Source: Leptodontidium sp. MPI-SDFR-AT-0119 (lineage: Eukaryota; Ascomycota; Leotiomycetes; Helotiales; Leptodontidiaceae). Taken from it: a DNA stretch of 64,000 nucleotides. A program made the position numbers and the translations under genes. The stretch spans positions 310,001-374,000 of the forward strand of contig JAHLEZ010000024.1 of assembly GCA_020726505.1 (NCBI GenBank), read 5' to 3'. Below the pieces are notes generated by a model. It saw nothing but the letters and a program-made list of their open reading frames with translations. It ran no database searches and was not told the DNA's origin. Below are positions 43,975 through 53,502 of the stretch, one piece after another; the stretch's first letter is position 1, and each line of letters begins with the position of its first letter.

Positions 43975-45107
43975 TTACAAATCCGCCCTCGCGTCCTCTC
44001 CAGCCCACGCCCTCCTCAGCAGCTCTCTAATAGGCCCTATCTCGATCGCTCTCGGATTCCAGTATGGATTCGCCACCCCGATCTGGGCAGCCTTGTCCAC
44101 ATCCTCCTCCTTAAACCCAAAATCCTTCAAACCCCTCTTAACTTTCAAACTTTGCAATAGCACATTTAGGCCCGTTATGGTATTGCCCCCGCTAGCTGGC
44201 AGCACATCTGCCAGCCTTTTCATGACTTCAGGTATAGCAGGGGAATTGTAAGCCAAAGCGTGAGGTAAGATGATCGTGTGTGTTTCTGCGTGAGGCATAT
44301 TGAAGGAGCCACCGAGGATATGACATAGTTTGTGGTGCAGAGACATTCCAACTGCGCCTAAGCATGTGCCGCAGAGCCAGGCACCGTAGAGGGCAGATTG
44401 GCGGGATGCGACATCCGTGGGTGATTCAACAATCCTGGGCAATGAATCTGCTAAAGATTTCACGCCCTCAAGAGCTAGTAGGGAAATGATAGGATTGGTG
44501 TTCCGGGCGTAGAGAGCTTCCACTGTGAAATGTCGTTGTTAGTTTAGCACATGCCTCACGTCGAATGCAAAAGGACGCGCACCTGCATGTGCAATTGCGT
44601 TCACACCACTTGTGGCACTCATGCTTGTAGGGAGGGTCATGGTGAGATCAACATCGTAGATGACCGTCCCCGGTAGGATCTTGGGATCAATCCGCGTCGT
44701 CTTCTGTCCGTCTTGTGTTTCCCCGAGAATAGGCGTCATCTCTGAACCGGTGTATGTCTTTGGGATACAGATATGCGGAAGTCCCGTCCTTATGGATATG
44801 CTTTTCCAAGCCCAATTGTACTGCCCCCTCCAATTGAAATGACGGAATCGGCATTTGTAGATTCCGTGTACGTCAGGGCCTTTTTTATGATCGCCGAGGG
44901 AGTATGCATTGATGCTTCGCTGAACACGCCTGCGATGTTTCCATTGAGGAGCTTTTTGAGTTGATATGCGTGATCGTCCTGTTCCGGAGTTGAAAGGAGG
45001 AGCAGTGTTGTGAGTTTCTGCCGTGCTACTTCGCCCGAGATTTCGGAGACGGTGCCGCCGCCGAAGATAATTCGGGCTGCGGACACGTTGTATTCAAATG
45101 CTTCCAT
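43975..45107 (-). CDS. maleylacetate reductase, with an apparent 1-bp frameshift
   Basis: Iron-alcohol-dehydrogenase-like enzyme that reduces maleylacetate to 3-oxoadipate with NAD(P)H. Parts: 45107-44583 and 44522-43975 with a 60 nt intron. ISIGGGSTIGLGKA in the N-terminal cofactor domain, TYTGSEMTPILGET, SGVNAIAHAVEALYA and HHKLCHILGGSFNMPHAETH (metal site) are all present. Reading runs into a stop after GLGKAYP: the expected continuation ISIRTGLPHICIP lies in another frame, so one base is missing at about 44797-44803. With one base added the two parts total 358 codons and the intron phase fits exactly; without it they do not. Either a real mutation or a sequence error. Divergent from FMO2. 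Confidence 0.85.
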
Positions 45108-45544
45108 TGTGGGGATCTGTAATCTAAGGTCTGGGTTGTTGGACCACTGAGCTTTGGAGAATTGCCAATAAATTGAGCCCCCTTCCTCTCTTTCAATAGA
45201 GGGATTTTGAGGCGTTGAATAGCATAAGTAGTTAGTGCGTTCAGTTGAATGCAGTGCCTTGGGAACTTAGTTAGTTAGTATTTGGGCGTTGTGAGGGCGG
45301 CAGGATCACAGTGTAGGTGGGTGAGATAATCACGTAGGTGGGTTGGTAGGTGGGTAGGTAACTAGCGTAGGTGGGTGGGATCACAGCACGGGTGGGCACA
45401 TTTGAACGTGCAGACCAAGATACCTTATCTTGTCCATCTATCACTTCATATCAGACTGCCCTGAAAGCAGCATCTGCCTCTTGGAGTGAGCTTCACATCA
45501 AGAACTTCTTCATACAGAATTGTCGTCTATTGGATCACGCCTAG
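45108..45544. promoter_or_regulatory. divergent promoter MAR / FMO2 with GTAGGTGGGT array
   Basis: Five motif copies within 85 bp: AGGTGGGT 45315-45322, 45336-45343 and 45348-45355, AGGTGGGTGGG 45369-45379 and GGGTGGGC 45390-45397. Several are preceded by TAGC/TGTA, giving a loose GTAGGTGGGT unit. This is the densest copy of the motif in the window, shared by two core pathway genes. Confidence 0.65.
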
Positions 45545-47168
45545 ATGTCCTTCAAAATTGTGATCGTGGGTGCTGGTCTGGGTGGGTTGGCGGCGGCGGT
45601 CTCTCTCAAAACCGAATCGCCAAAGCATGATGTTTTGGTCCTAGAATCAGCTCCATCTTTGGCGGAGGTATGCTTCAAGGCTTCAAGTGAAACAATGGGA
45701 ACACGTGACTAATCCCGCGTCTAGATTGGTGCGGGACTCCAGCTCACACCCAATGCAACCAGGCTTCTTGAACGATGGGGTTTGAGAAGCCAACTCGAGA
45801 ACTTGGTCTCCAGCCCGCAAACATTCACAGTCCACCGTTATAGCGACGGGGCTCTCCTCGGGAAACGTGAAAACTTTGGACAGGAGATGCTAGAAAGGTA
45901 TAAAGCGAACTTTTGGGACATTCATCGAGCCGACCTGCAGATTGCACTGTATAATCGTGCCCTGAGTCTCGGCGTCAATTTTCGATTCGGTGTCCTAGTT
46001 GAGGGGCATAACTTCAAAATACCGGAGGTAATTCTATCAACTGGGGAGAGAATAAGCGGCGATCTTATAGTAGCCGCTGACGGTAAGAAACCCTATACTT
46101 ATTAACTGCGCCCTTACAGACATCTGATTATTCTCAGGGCTTTGGTCGAAAACAAGGTCCTCATTTCTTGGCAAGCCTAGTCACCCCATCCCTACAGGCG
46201 ATCTGGCATATCGAATAGTGCTTCGGGTAGAAGATATTGACGACCAAGAACTCCGCGAGTTCGCATCGATACCTCGAGTATGTCTTTGGGTTGGTCCAGA
46301 CTGCCATGCCATATACTATCCGTTAAAGAACAACACCATGTTGAATATCGTTCTTCTTGTCCCCGACAATCTCCCCGAGGCTGTGGCCAAAGCTCCCGGA
46401 GACTTGGAGGAAATGAATGAGATCTTCAAGAATTGGGATCCCCGGTATGTTGGTGATGGACCGACTGAGTATACACTACTAATTTTCGTAGACTGAGGAA
46501 ATTGCTGGCATTGGTTCCTAAAATTGATAAGTGGAAATTGATGCATCGTAAGTTTATAACTGATTTCCATCTTAAAATCGAAGTGGGCTGATATTGTTTT
46601 CAATTAGTCGATGAGATGGCGCGATGGTTTAATGAAGAAGCCACCGTGGTGTTTTTAGGAGATGCGTGTCATCCGATGCTTCCATATATGGCGCAAGGCG
46701 CAGGCTCGGCCCTAGAAGACGGTGCAGCACTGGGAATTTTACTCTCGCGAGCCACCTCTCTACAGGACCTTCCCAAGACTCTGAAGGCCTATCAGGACAT
46801 AAGAAAACCTCGCAGCGTAGCATTGCAGCAAGGGAGTATGAAACAGGTATTTCCTGAATCTAAAGAAGATACGGATTAGAGATTGACCAGCTGATCCTTT
46901 TGACAGAGGTATAGCAACCATTTGCCAGATGGCGCAGAACAAATTACACGAGATCAGTTATGCAAGCAGCAATTTGAGGAACCTCAGCCTGGATATCCAT
47001 TTTACTGGTTAGTTATGACTATCGAGCCCTATCTAATCAGACAACTAATCTATGGCCCGCCCCAGGATCGATCCAGCAATGCAATCCTATGTGTATGGTT
47101 ATGACCTCTTTGAAGCAGTGAGTTGCACCTTACTGACTCTGGGTCTTAATACGGCTGCTAATCGCTGA
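45545..47168 (+). CDS. FAD-dependent aromatic monooxygenase 2 (salicylate / 4-hydroxybenzoate 1-hydroxylase-like)
   Basis: Group A flavoprotein hydroxylase. Exons 45545-45667, 45725-46082, 46138-46444, 46492-46547, 46608-46846, 46907-47007, 47066-47168 give 428 residues, all phases consistent. Motifs: IVIVGAGLGGLAAAVSL, DLIVAADGLWSKTRSSFLG (DG motif), VVFLGDACHPMLPYMAQGAGSALEDG (GD motif). The MLPYMAQGA form is typical of decarboxylating hydroxylases of the salicylate 1-hydroxylase / 4-hydroxybenzoate 1-hydroxylase (MNX1) group, which would yield catechol, hydroquinone or hydroxyquinol. The last exon runs into a 100-bp tandem duplication whose unit includes the donor GAAGCA|GTGAGT, so the true C-terminus may differ by a few residues. 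Divergent from MAR. Confidence 0.85.
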
Positions 47169-47312
47169 AATAAAAGCTCAATGTGTCTACAAAACCAAAT
47201 CGTAGCCCTCTTTGAAGCAGTGAGTTGCACCTTATTGGCTCTGGGTCTTAAGTTAATACGGCTGCTAATCGCTGTAATAAAAGCTCAACGTGTATACAAA
47301 ACCGAACCGCAG
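47105..47312 (+). repeat. tandem duplication of ~101/106 bp at the FMO2 3' end
   Basis: Copy 1 at 47105-47205 and copy 2 at 47207-47312 both read CTCTTTGAAGCAGTGAGT and GGCTGCTAATCGCTG in order and differ by a few substitutions and a 5 bp insertion (AAGTT) in copy 2. Each contains the end of a coding exon, a consensus donor GTGAGT and an acceptor-like end (TCGTAG, CCGCAG). Confidence 0.9.
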
Positions 47313-47929
47313 CGATCCTAATCCTTGAATATTCTGCGACGTTGGTAGAGTGAGGATTGATCGACCTAGGTCGTGCACCACCTTTGGCAGATGGCCACGG
47401 TCGTCCGTGGACCACCATAGAATTCATAATTCTCTGACTCACGGGCGTGGTCTCTCAGACTTATGGATTGGTCAGAGAATCAGGCAATCTATTAGTATCT
47501 TTCAACGTTCAATTGCCCACGATGCTTATACGGCTTGATAGAATCTTTATCTTTAAGCTAGAATTCACCAAAATCCTTTGACAATCGAAGTTTAGATACT
47601 CCGTGCAATCATGTCTTTCGCGTCGACCTTAGATTGGGTCTCTTCTAACCTCTATAACATGTATTTCAGGAACGGAATCACATGTAAGCGGTTATGGTAG
47701 CAGTTTCTGGTATCTGGGAAATGAGTTTTATTAGTTGCTTGTAATCTTACAATGAACTTCCAAAGCGGCAATCGGGGTAGAAACGGAGACTTCCCGCTTC
47801 AGAGTGAAAATGTTGAAACCTTCATATCAAATCACATTTCAGAATAGAAATGAAAGAGTTTGTGATATGTGTGCTTTTGATAGATATCATACGTTATTAT
47901 TGAGCGACTTCCCTTATAAAATTACCGGG

Positions 47930-48262
47930 AGACATCTCCAGGGAGATCATCGACCCCAGGAGAGAGACTCTACAAGGAGAATGTTCTTGGGAGGTGATAC
48001 CACGCAGGAGGCGGCTCTAAGGAGACTGGCCCCCCTAGGAATTGTCTCCTAAGACGGTATCGCATGCAGGAGAATGTTTCTAGGAGAGTACCGCTCCTCG
48101 GAGAGTTCTAGTCCTAAGATACCGCTCCTCAGCGAGTCTGGCTCCTAGAGCACAGGACATAAATAGGAAGCCGCCCCCTAGACAGCATGCTTATACTGAA
48201 CTCTGTTCTATGCTTGATTTTTCTGAATCTCTAAACTTTACTCTATTTGGATACTGCAGTGG
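47930..48262 (+). mobile_element. possible degraded solo LTR
   Basis: CTCCAGGGAGATCATCGACC begins an AGGAG/CTCCT-rich block, followed by a TATA-like ATAAATAGG (about 48162-48170), a T-rich CT-rich leader (TTCTGAATCTCTAAAC) and ATACTGCAGTGGTGTCC, which resembles an LTR end with a primer-binding-like site. No partner LTR or gag/pol is seen, so this is only suggestive. Confidence 0.3.
48089..48150 (+). repeat. 31-bp tandem repeat, two copies
   Basis: TACCGCTCCTCGGAGAG.. (48089-48119) and TACCGCTCCTCAGCGAG.. (48120-48150), inside the AGGAG-rich block. Confidence 0.7.
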
Positions 48263-48309
48263 TGTCCAGCATCATCGTTTGTCATGAGGGTATATGGCTA
48301 AACCTGCAT

Positions 48310-48343
48310 ATGCTTAAATTCATTCCCTCGGGAATTTAAGCAT
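48310..48343. repeat. 12-bp inverted repeat (hairpin)
   Basis: ATGCTTAAATTC, a 10-base loop (ATTCCCTCGG), then GAATTTAAGCAT. Perfect arms. Possibly an end of a decayed element. Confidence 0.7.
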
Positions 48344-48843
48344 ACAGCAAAGTATATAACAAAATTCCGCACGTAGTGTAACGTGTAGATTAAGTTTATA
48401 TAAAAGAATATCTCTTCTACATACTTATCTAGAGGAATATACTTAAACGTGCGTATATCTTGTTTTAAATTTAATCCGTACAAAAGGGCTTCGTTTGCTA
48501 AGAATGCATTTGCTTGAATTTGCGCATGCTTTTGAAGTCCAGCATAAAATGTACAGCAGAACAAATTGACACCATGAGAATAAAGCAAACAACGATATTT
48601 GGCATAGCAATGTTAATCAAATAACAAAATCAGGCATATAGCAGTATCATCACCCAGCACGGAGGATCAAGCATGAATTAACTATATAGCAGCATATAAG
48701 ATCTAGCATACGCAAAATTTAGCATCTTACCGGATTTATGGCCTCGTAGATGCATTGTAGACTGCCTCAAGCAAACTTTAAGGCATTATCACGACCTGAA
48801 GCTGAATCGAAAGTTACTCGTTATACCATATGTACAGTGGAAA

Positions 48844-50051
48844 ATGGAATCCAACAGTCCCGATCGAGGTACTAAAATCAACTTAGTCGATATTCTAGAG
48901 TCTGGTTCACTACTTCCCTCACCCATCCCATCCAGTCTTTCTAGCCCTACAACGGTAGTCTCCAGTAGGCATGTCACACCGAATGACAGGGGGCTGAAGC
49001 CGACTACCGAACAAAGGTCTACTGTTACAAAGCGCCAGAAGATCACGACAGCAACCGAAAATACAACTCTCACCGGATCTGACCATAAAGCTCTTGCGAT
49101 CGTCCGAGCAGTCGACCAAGGCGTCAGTGTACTTGATTCCCTTAGTATCAGATACGAGTCACCGTGGACGAGCCTTCGAAGCGACTACGAATTGAATCTT
49201 GGTGGGTTTGTTATCATCGCGTCCGATAGAGGCAACGAACGAGATTCTTTCATCGTGAAGAGGTTCTCCGGCCCGGACATGGCTTCAAAGCCGCGAATGT
49301 TACAAAGAATTCGCCACGTCAATTTTCTCGCCGTGTTACAACGGTTCAGCTTTGAAGATTCGTACTATGCGGTTTTCGACCATATATCTATCTCACTAGC
49401 ACATATCGTGACTTCCCCACCTTACCTCAGGATATGCGAGCTAGCAGCTATTCTTTTTCAAGTGCGTTTCCAAAGATTGCTGCCTAGTCTTTGCTTATGT
49501 GTGTAGATCCTGGAAGCCGTATCATATCTCGACAAGCAAAACCTAGAACATGGCTCTCTGAGTTGCTCCAACATCCTACTTACCCCCCAGGGGGTTATCA
49601 AGATTAGTAAGCTAAGAACCGTCAGAGCTCTATTGTATTTGTACTTACCCCATGGTAGCCTACCAAGAGACTTGCCGCGACATCACATGGAGCCAACCAC
49701 GTCTAGCGGACGTGAAGGCGATAGGCTACATCGCAATGGAACTAATGCAGAAATATCATAAAGACGATGGCGCCATTGGCTTAGAAGACTTCAGCAGGTA
49801 CCCATCTGACAGTGATGCGGTCGACTTTCTTGCCGCCACCACATCCGCTACCTCAGCAGAGGAGCTCCTTCGGGTGAGCAGCCCCTCAACCAAGACTGTC
49901 TTGCATTTCCGCTCACATATTCTAGCATAAGCTTTTACGGAACAATGTTCAAAAGAAACAGCTCAAATGGCTTGTTGGAATCGCAACTGTTGAAGCACCG
50001 CGCTGTTCGCCGTCGACGCGCCTTGTACGCCGAGAAGAAGACCGCTATTGA
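48844..50051 (+). CDS. kinase-like protein, probable pseudokinase
   Basis: Exons 48844-49461, 49507-49606, 49659-49873 and 49926-50051 join to 352 residues. A Ser/Thr-rich N-terminus is followed by a kinase-like half: NLGGFVIIASDRGNERDSFIVKRFSG (a glycine-poor P-loop with the Lys of VAIK as IVKRF), then RHVNFLAVLQRFSFEDSYYAVFDHISISL, AVSYLDKQNLEHGSLSCSNILLTPQGVIKI (where HRD is replaced by EHGSL), and a C-lobe-like DITWSQPRLADVKAIGYIAMELMQ. The catalytic Asp of HRD is missing, so activity is doubtful. The last exon overlaps the antisense pseudogene and is the weakest part. Similar kinase-like genes are common in fungal accessory regions. Confidence 0.65.
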
Positions 50052-50757
50052 CGTTGCGGAGCTTATACCAGCCACCCGGCGCGCGTATGAACTGCCAAAG
50101 ATGATCGCGCGTACCGTTGTTGTCGTATTGCTGGATGTTGGCACTGTTGGTTGTCGATGCTTCGAAGACACCCATGAGTTTGCCGCTGTTCTCGTTGCGC
50201 AGCTGGAAGATTGCGGCTGTCCACACCTCGAATTCAGACAAGCCCCAGCCTTTCCCGGAACCGGGATTGGGAGCCACAACACGTAGTTAGGAGGTCATAA
50301 TGGTTGGGAAGGTGATTTTGATTTGGCTGTTAGAAGTTGTGGTTGAGCCGGTACGCTGCTGGGAGGGAACTGTGAGCCAGGTAGTGTCGGACAGGTATTG
50401 CAGATCGTAACTGGCGGGCCGACGGACGCCGCCACCGTCATCGTAGAAGTAGAGTCGTACGTCCGAGATGGCTTGAGGGCGGCGAAGGTCAATGCCAAAT
50501 TAGTCCTGTGCATTTGGGCTGTTGTATGATGTCCAGCGACTGTTCTCTGGGATACCGGTGCGCCAGACGATGCCATCAATACCGTGCCAAACATCGTCAT
50601 AAGGCGAGGTGTAAGAAGCGAAAGCTGTGGTTCCTTGCGAGTACTTTTGGCCATTTGCAGCGATGTTGACATTTGAGCAGATGGAACCTTTCATTGCCGA
50701 AGCTGAGTGTACGTTTCGTACTGAGGAATGCGGGAATGTCATTGGTAGCTTCATTTA
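49950..50757 (-). pseudogene. relic of a secreted glycosidase-type protein: discoidin + ricin-B-like lectin domains
   Basis: Minus-strand reading shows VNIAANGQKYSQG..FASYTSPYDDVWHGIDGIVWRTG, then FGIDLRRPQAISDVRLYFYDDGGGVRRPASYDLQYL (an F5/8-type carbohydrate-binding domain), then LRNENSGKLMGVFEAST..NIQQYDNNGTRDHLWQF and LRNVNSGLLLGVQG (a ricin-B-like CBM13 domain). Such pairs form the C-terminal half of fungal GH127/GH43-like or related enzymes. TAA codons interrupt the frame after SPNAQD and after TIMTS, at sites where Q is expected, and no catalytic domain remains. Confidence 0.65.
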
Positions 50758-50759
50758 GA

Positions 50760-51493
50760 CAGCTCCAGATTGCCGAGTCCCCAAGATATGGATGGAAACA
50801 TCAGAGGTCCAGACCATAGTAGGTATCCGCATTGAAGATAGCACTGGGGAAGAAAAACCTTTTCGTCCGGAACTTCTTCCACAAAATGTTCACAAGACTT
50901 TCGATTCCCATTATTCCAAAAACACTTCTACCTAGTTCGCACCCACTCTCAATCCTCGTAACGGACTTCGTATTCAAGTCACCTGGGACATGGTTTGAAG
51001 CAAACGATGCGGGGCTTGGGGGACAAGTACTGTGGCCGTAGGTCAGCCACAGTTTCCAGGCGCAGCCACAAACTTGGCAAAATCACAAAGGAAAATCGCG
51101 CCACAATTTCGCTTCCCAAGGCAGGATTTGTCACGTGGTTATCAAGCAGGTCACGGATGGTTTGATAGAATGCTTTTAGTGACAAGCTTAGTCTTCTATT
51201 TGGGGAGGTCAGGGAGGCAAATAGTTGTTCGCCACTGACTCGTAGAATTTGTGGGTTTTGCCAGTGGTGGTAAATTACCCCCGGTTTCTGTAGGGGTCAA
51301 TATTCTGATAGTATCACTACTACTAGCTGATAACAATCAAATAACGAGATGGTAACCTCTTTAAAATTTAGTAATAAAGCAATGATACTATCACGTATTA
51401 GAGGGCTAAGAGATGATCTCCTCAACTTCTTATATGTATAAACGTTGTAAGGCATCTTATTTCTTTACAAAGTGTATCCTGTGTCGCAATACG
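50760..51493. other. gap, no gene supported
   Basis: Short ORFs at 50832-51041 and 51032-51238 have no domain character. The composition becomes AT-rich towards 51.3 kb. Confidence 0.5.
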
Positions 51494-51798
51494 ATGATAA
51501 AAAGAAGGAATCCGTACAAAGTGGCTTCGGGGAGGAAGAATACATTGGTTAAGAAAGCGCACGAACTAGGCCAACTTCCTGGGTTTGAGGTAGCTCTATT
51601 TATTCGCCGGCGGGGCCGAGTCACCGTATACTGTTTAATCGATGACGAATCTTGGTGGCCAGTAAAGGCAGATATTGTAAGTTAAATTGGCATAGATGTG
51701 GCATGTAACTAATCCATGTATTCTAGGATTTCGCATACCCTACGCCGACGAATCTTCTACCGTATGACTTCGAGATGGAGCAGTATAGGGCGGGCTAA
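51494..51798 (+). CDS. small MADS-box (SRF-like) protein
   Basis: Two exons, 51494-51676 and 51727-51798, with a 50 nt intron (GTAAGT..TCTAG), give 84 residues. IKRRNPYKVASGRKNTLVKKAHELGQLPGFEVALFIRRRGR follows the MADS pattern R-x2-T-x2-KKA-x-EL..L..-x-V-A-L-I. Exon 2 ends LLPYDFEMEQYRAG. Small single-domain SRF-like proteins with a tail (ESW.P..DI..YP) are known as multi-copy families in fungi. It lies inside AT-rich, otherwise gene-free DNA, so it may be a surviving or active copy or a decaying one. No expression evidence is visible. The longer frame starts upstream at 51413, but the ATG at 51494 is the first close to the domain. Confidence 0.55.
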
Positions 51799-53502
51799 TA
51801 AGACGGTTTGGTTGCCTCGTTCCTAAGTAAACGATATTACTTGGTAGACTATTAATGAGAAATCAATTCTACTCTATTTGTTCGATGCGGTGAAGTCGAG
51901 TTGTGAGTATGTTAAGGTATAAGAAGGAAAGAATGTAAAGCAAATCATATAGTAGCGACCGTTATATTAGATTAAATCTCCCTATAAGACTTAAAGAAAA
52001 AGTTCCTTTACATTTGTTGTAATTCATTTATATTTCTTGCTCGGCGTTAATACTGATCCGAAATAGTATCGCACTTAATGCTTCGCTACGAATGCTCGTT
52101 ATACTCTTCTCCCCTCTCTAAAGTTTACGGTTAAAGAGTTCCTTTTTAGTCTTTTCACGTTTTCTTTAGTTCCCCTCTACCGCTTGTGAAGGAATGAGTT
52201 TGGAAGGGTGTTCTAGAATTGGGCACATCTTGCCTAACGTGGCGGGACGACATAGGGCCTAAGAGTACTTAAGGTCATGAAAGTCGAGGAACTAGCCGCG
52301 TAATATATTATAATGTTTGTCTATTATCGTGAATTTCAAGTACAATATTTAGGAAAATCTTATCCTTAAGCCGCCGTAATAAAATCGAAGTCAACGACTT
52401 GCTCCTTTTCGCTATTAGAATTCCAAGACCCACGCTCGGCTTCGTAGGCGAAACGGATGCGTGGAATCAGCCTTCTTGGGGATATAGCTTACTTGAGGAA
52501 GTAATACTAGTTTGATCAGCTAATATTCGTAATGTACTATCTAGTTGCTCCTTACATTTATCAAACTCTCAAACGACCCTTCTAGAGTACATAAGATGAA
52601 ATCAATCGCGTCCTTAGACTATTTCTCATTATCTGGGGTAAGGTGATAGCGAGAAAGTATTATTTCTTCTATGATTTCAGCCAAAATTAGAAAATCCAAT
52701 AGAACCTGTGAGAGTTTAGGGCTCTCATATAGTTTATTATACTTGAGCTCTCGAGGATCTAGGACTTTGACGAGTAGATTAGTATAAACTGTGTGGCAAA
52801 TATAGGGAAAACTAACTAAGTTTGATATTTCCATTAAGAGACAATCAGATATTTTCCTGTGAGAGGTCTTTGTACGAAAGCCTTAGCGACGAGATAAAAG
52901 CCACGCCCTTTAGAACTTATATTATTAGCCATTGCGTGTGTTCGTGAGTGAGGGTATCTAGTACCTCGGTAAGTATTGTCGCTATCTCTCGCTCTTCTAG
53001 TTCATATTTCTGGAATTCTAACTGAGCGAAAGAGACGTCAAGATGTTTTATAACAAGAAAAATCCTGTCATTATAATAATAGATCTCTTCGATGGCTGCG
53101 ATGTTTGGATGCTTAATCTAGGGAAGGATTAGCGGGTCGCCTAAAACTTCAAAAGGAGAAACCTCTTAAATATCGGTAAGCTGGAAGGACGATACTTTGC
53201 GTAGGGTTAATGTGGTCTGGCCAAGATGTCGAATGTAGCTATAGTCATCCCACGGATTCTTAAGTAATACCCTAAGTATACTTCGGAGTCTCTGGGGAGT
53301 TCCTGAATCTATCGAACTTGAAGGAGCCTCGTCAGTATTATTAGATAGGCGGCGCCAAAAGGCTTAAACCCTTCGCAAATGACGGAGTACTAGTTGGCTC
53401 ATTATATCAATAACGGGGAAATTGCTTACTGTCTTTTAGGAGACGTCTTAATCTTCTCGGAGAGTATTATAACTGAGAATACATAAAGCACGAGATCTGT
53501 AG

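Larger units (their letters stand above)
47313..48843. other. repeat-rich gap at the right edge of the cluster
   Basis: 1.5 kb without a supported gene. It contains an AGGAG/CTCCT-rich block with a 31-bp tandem pair, an LTR-like stretch, and a 12-bp-arm hairpin (48310-48343). The 96-aa minus-strand ORF at 48298-48588 is AT-rich and may derive from a mobile element. Confidence 0.45.
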
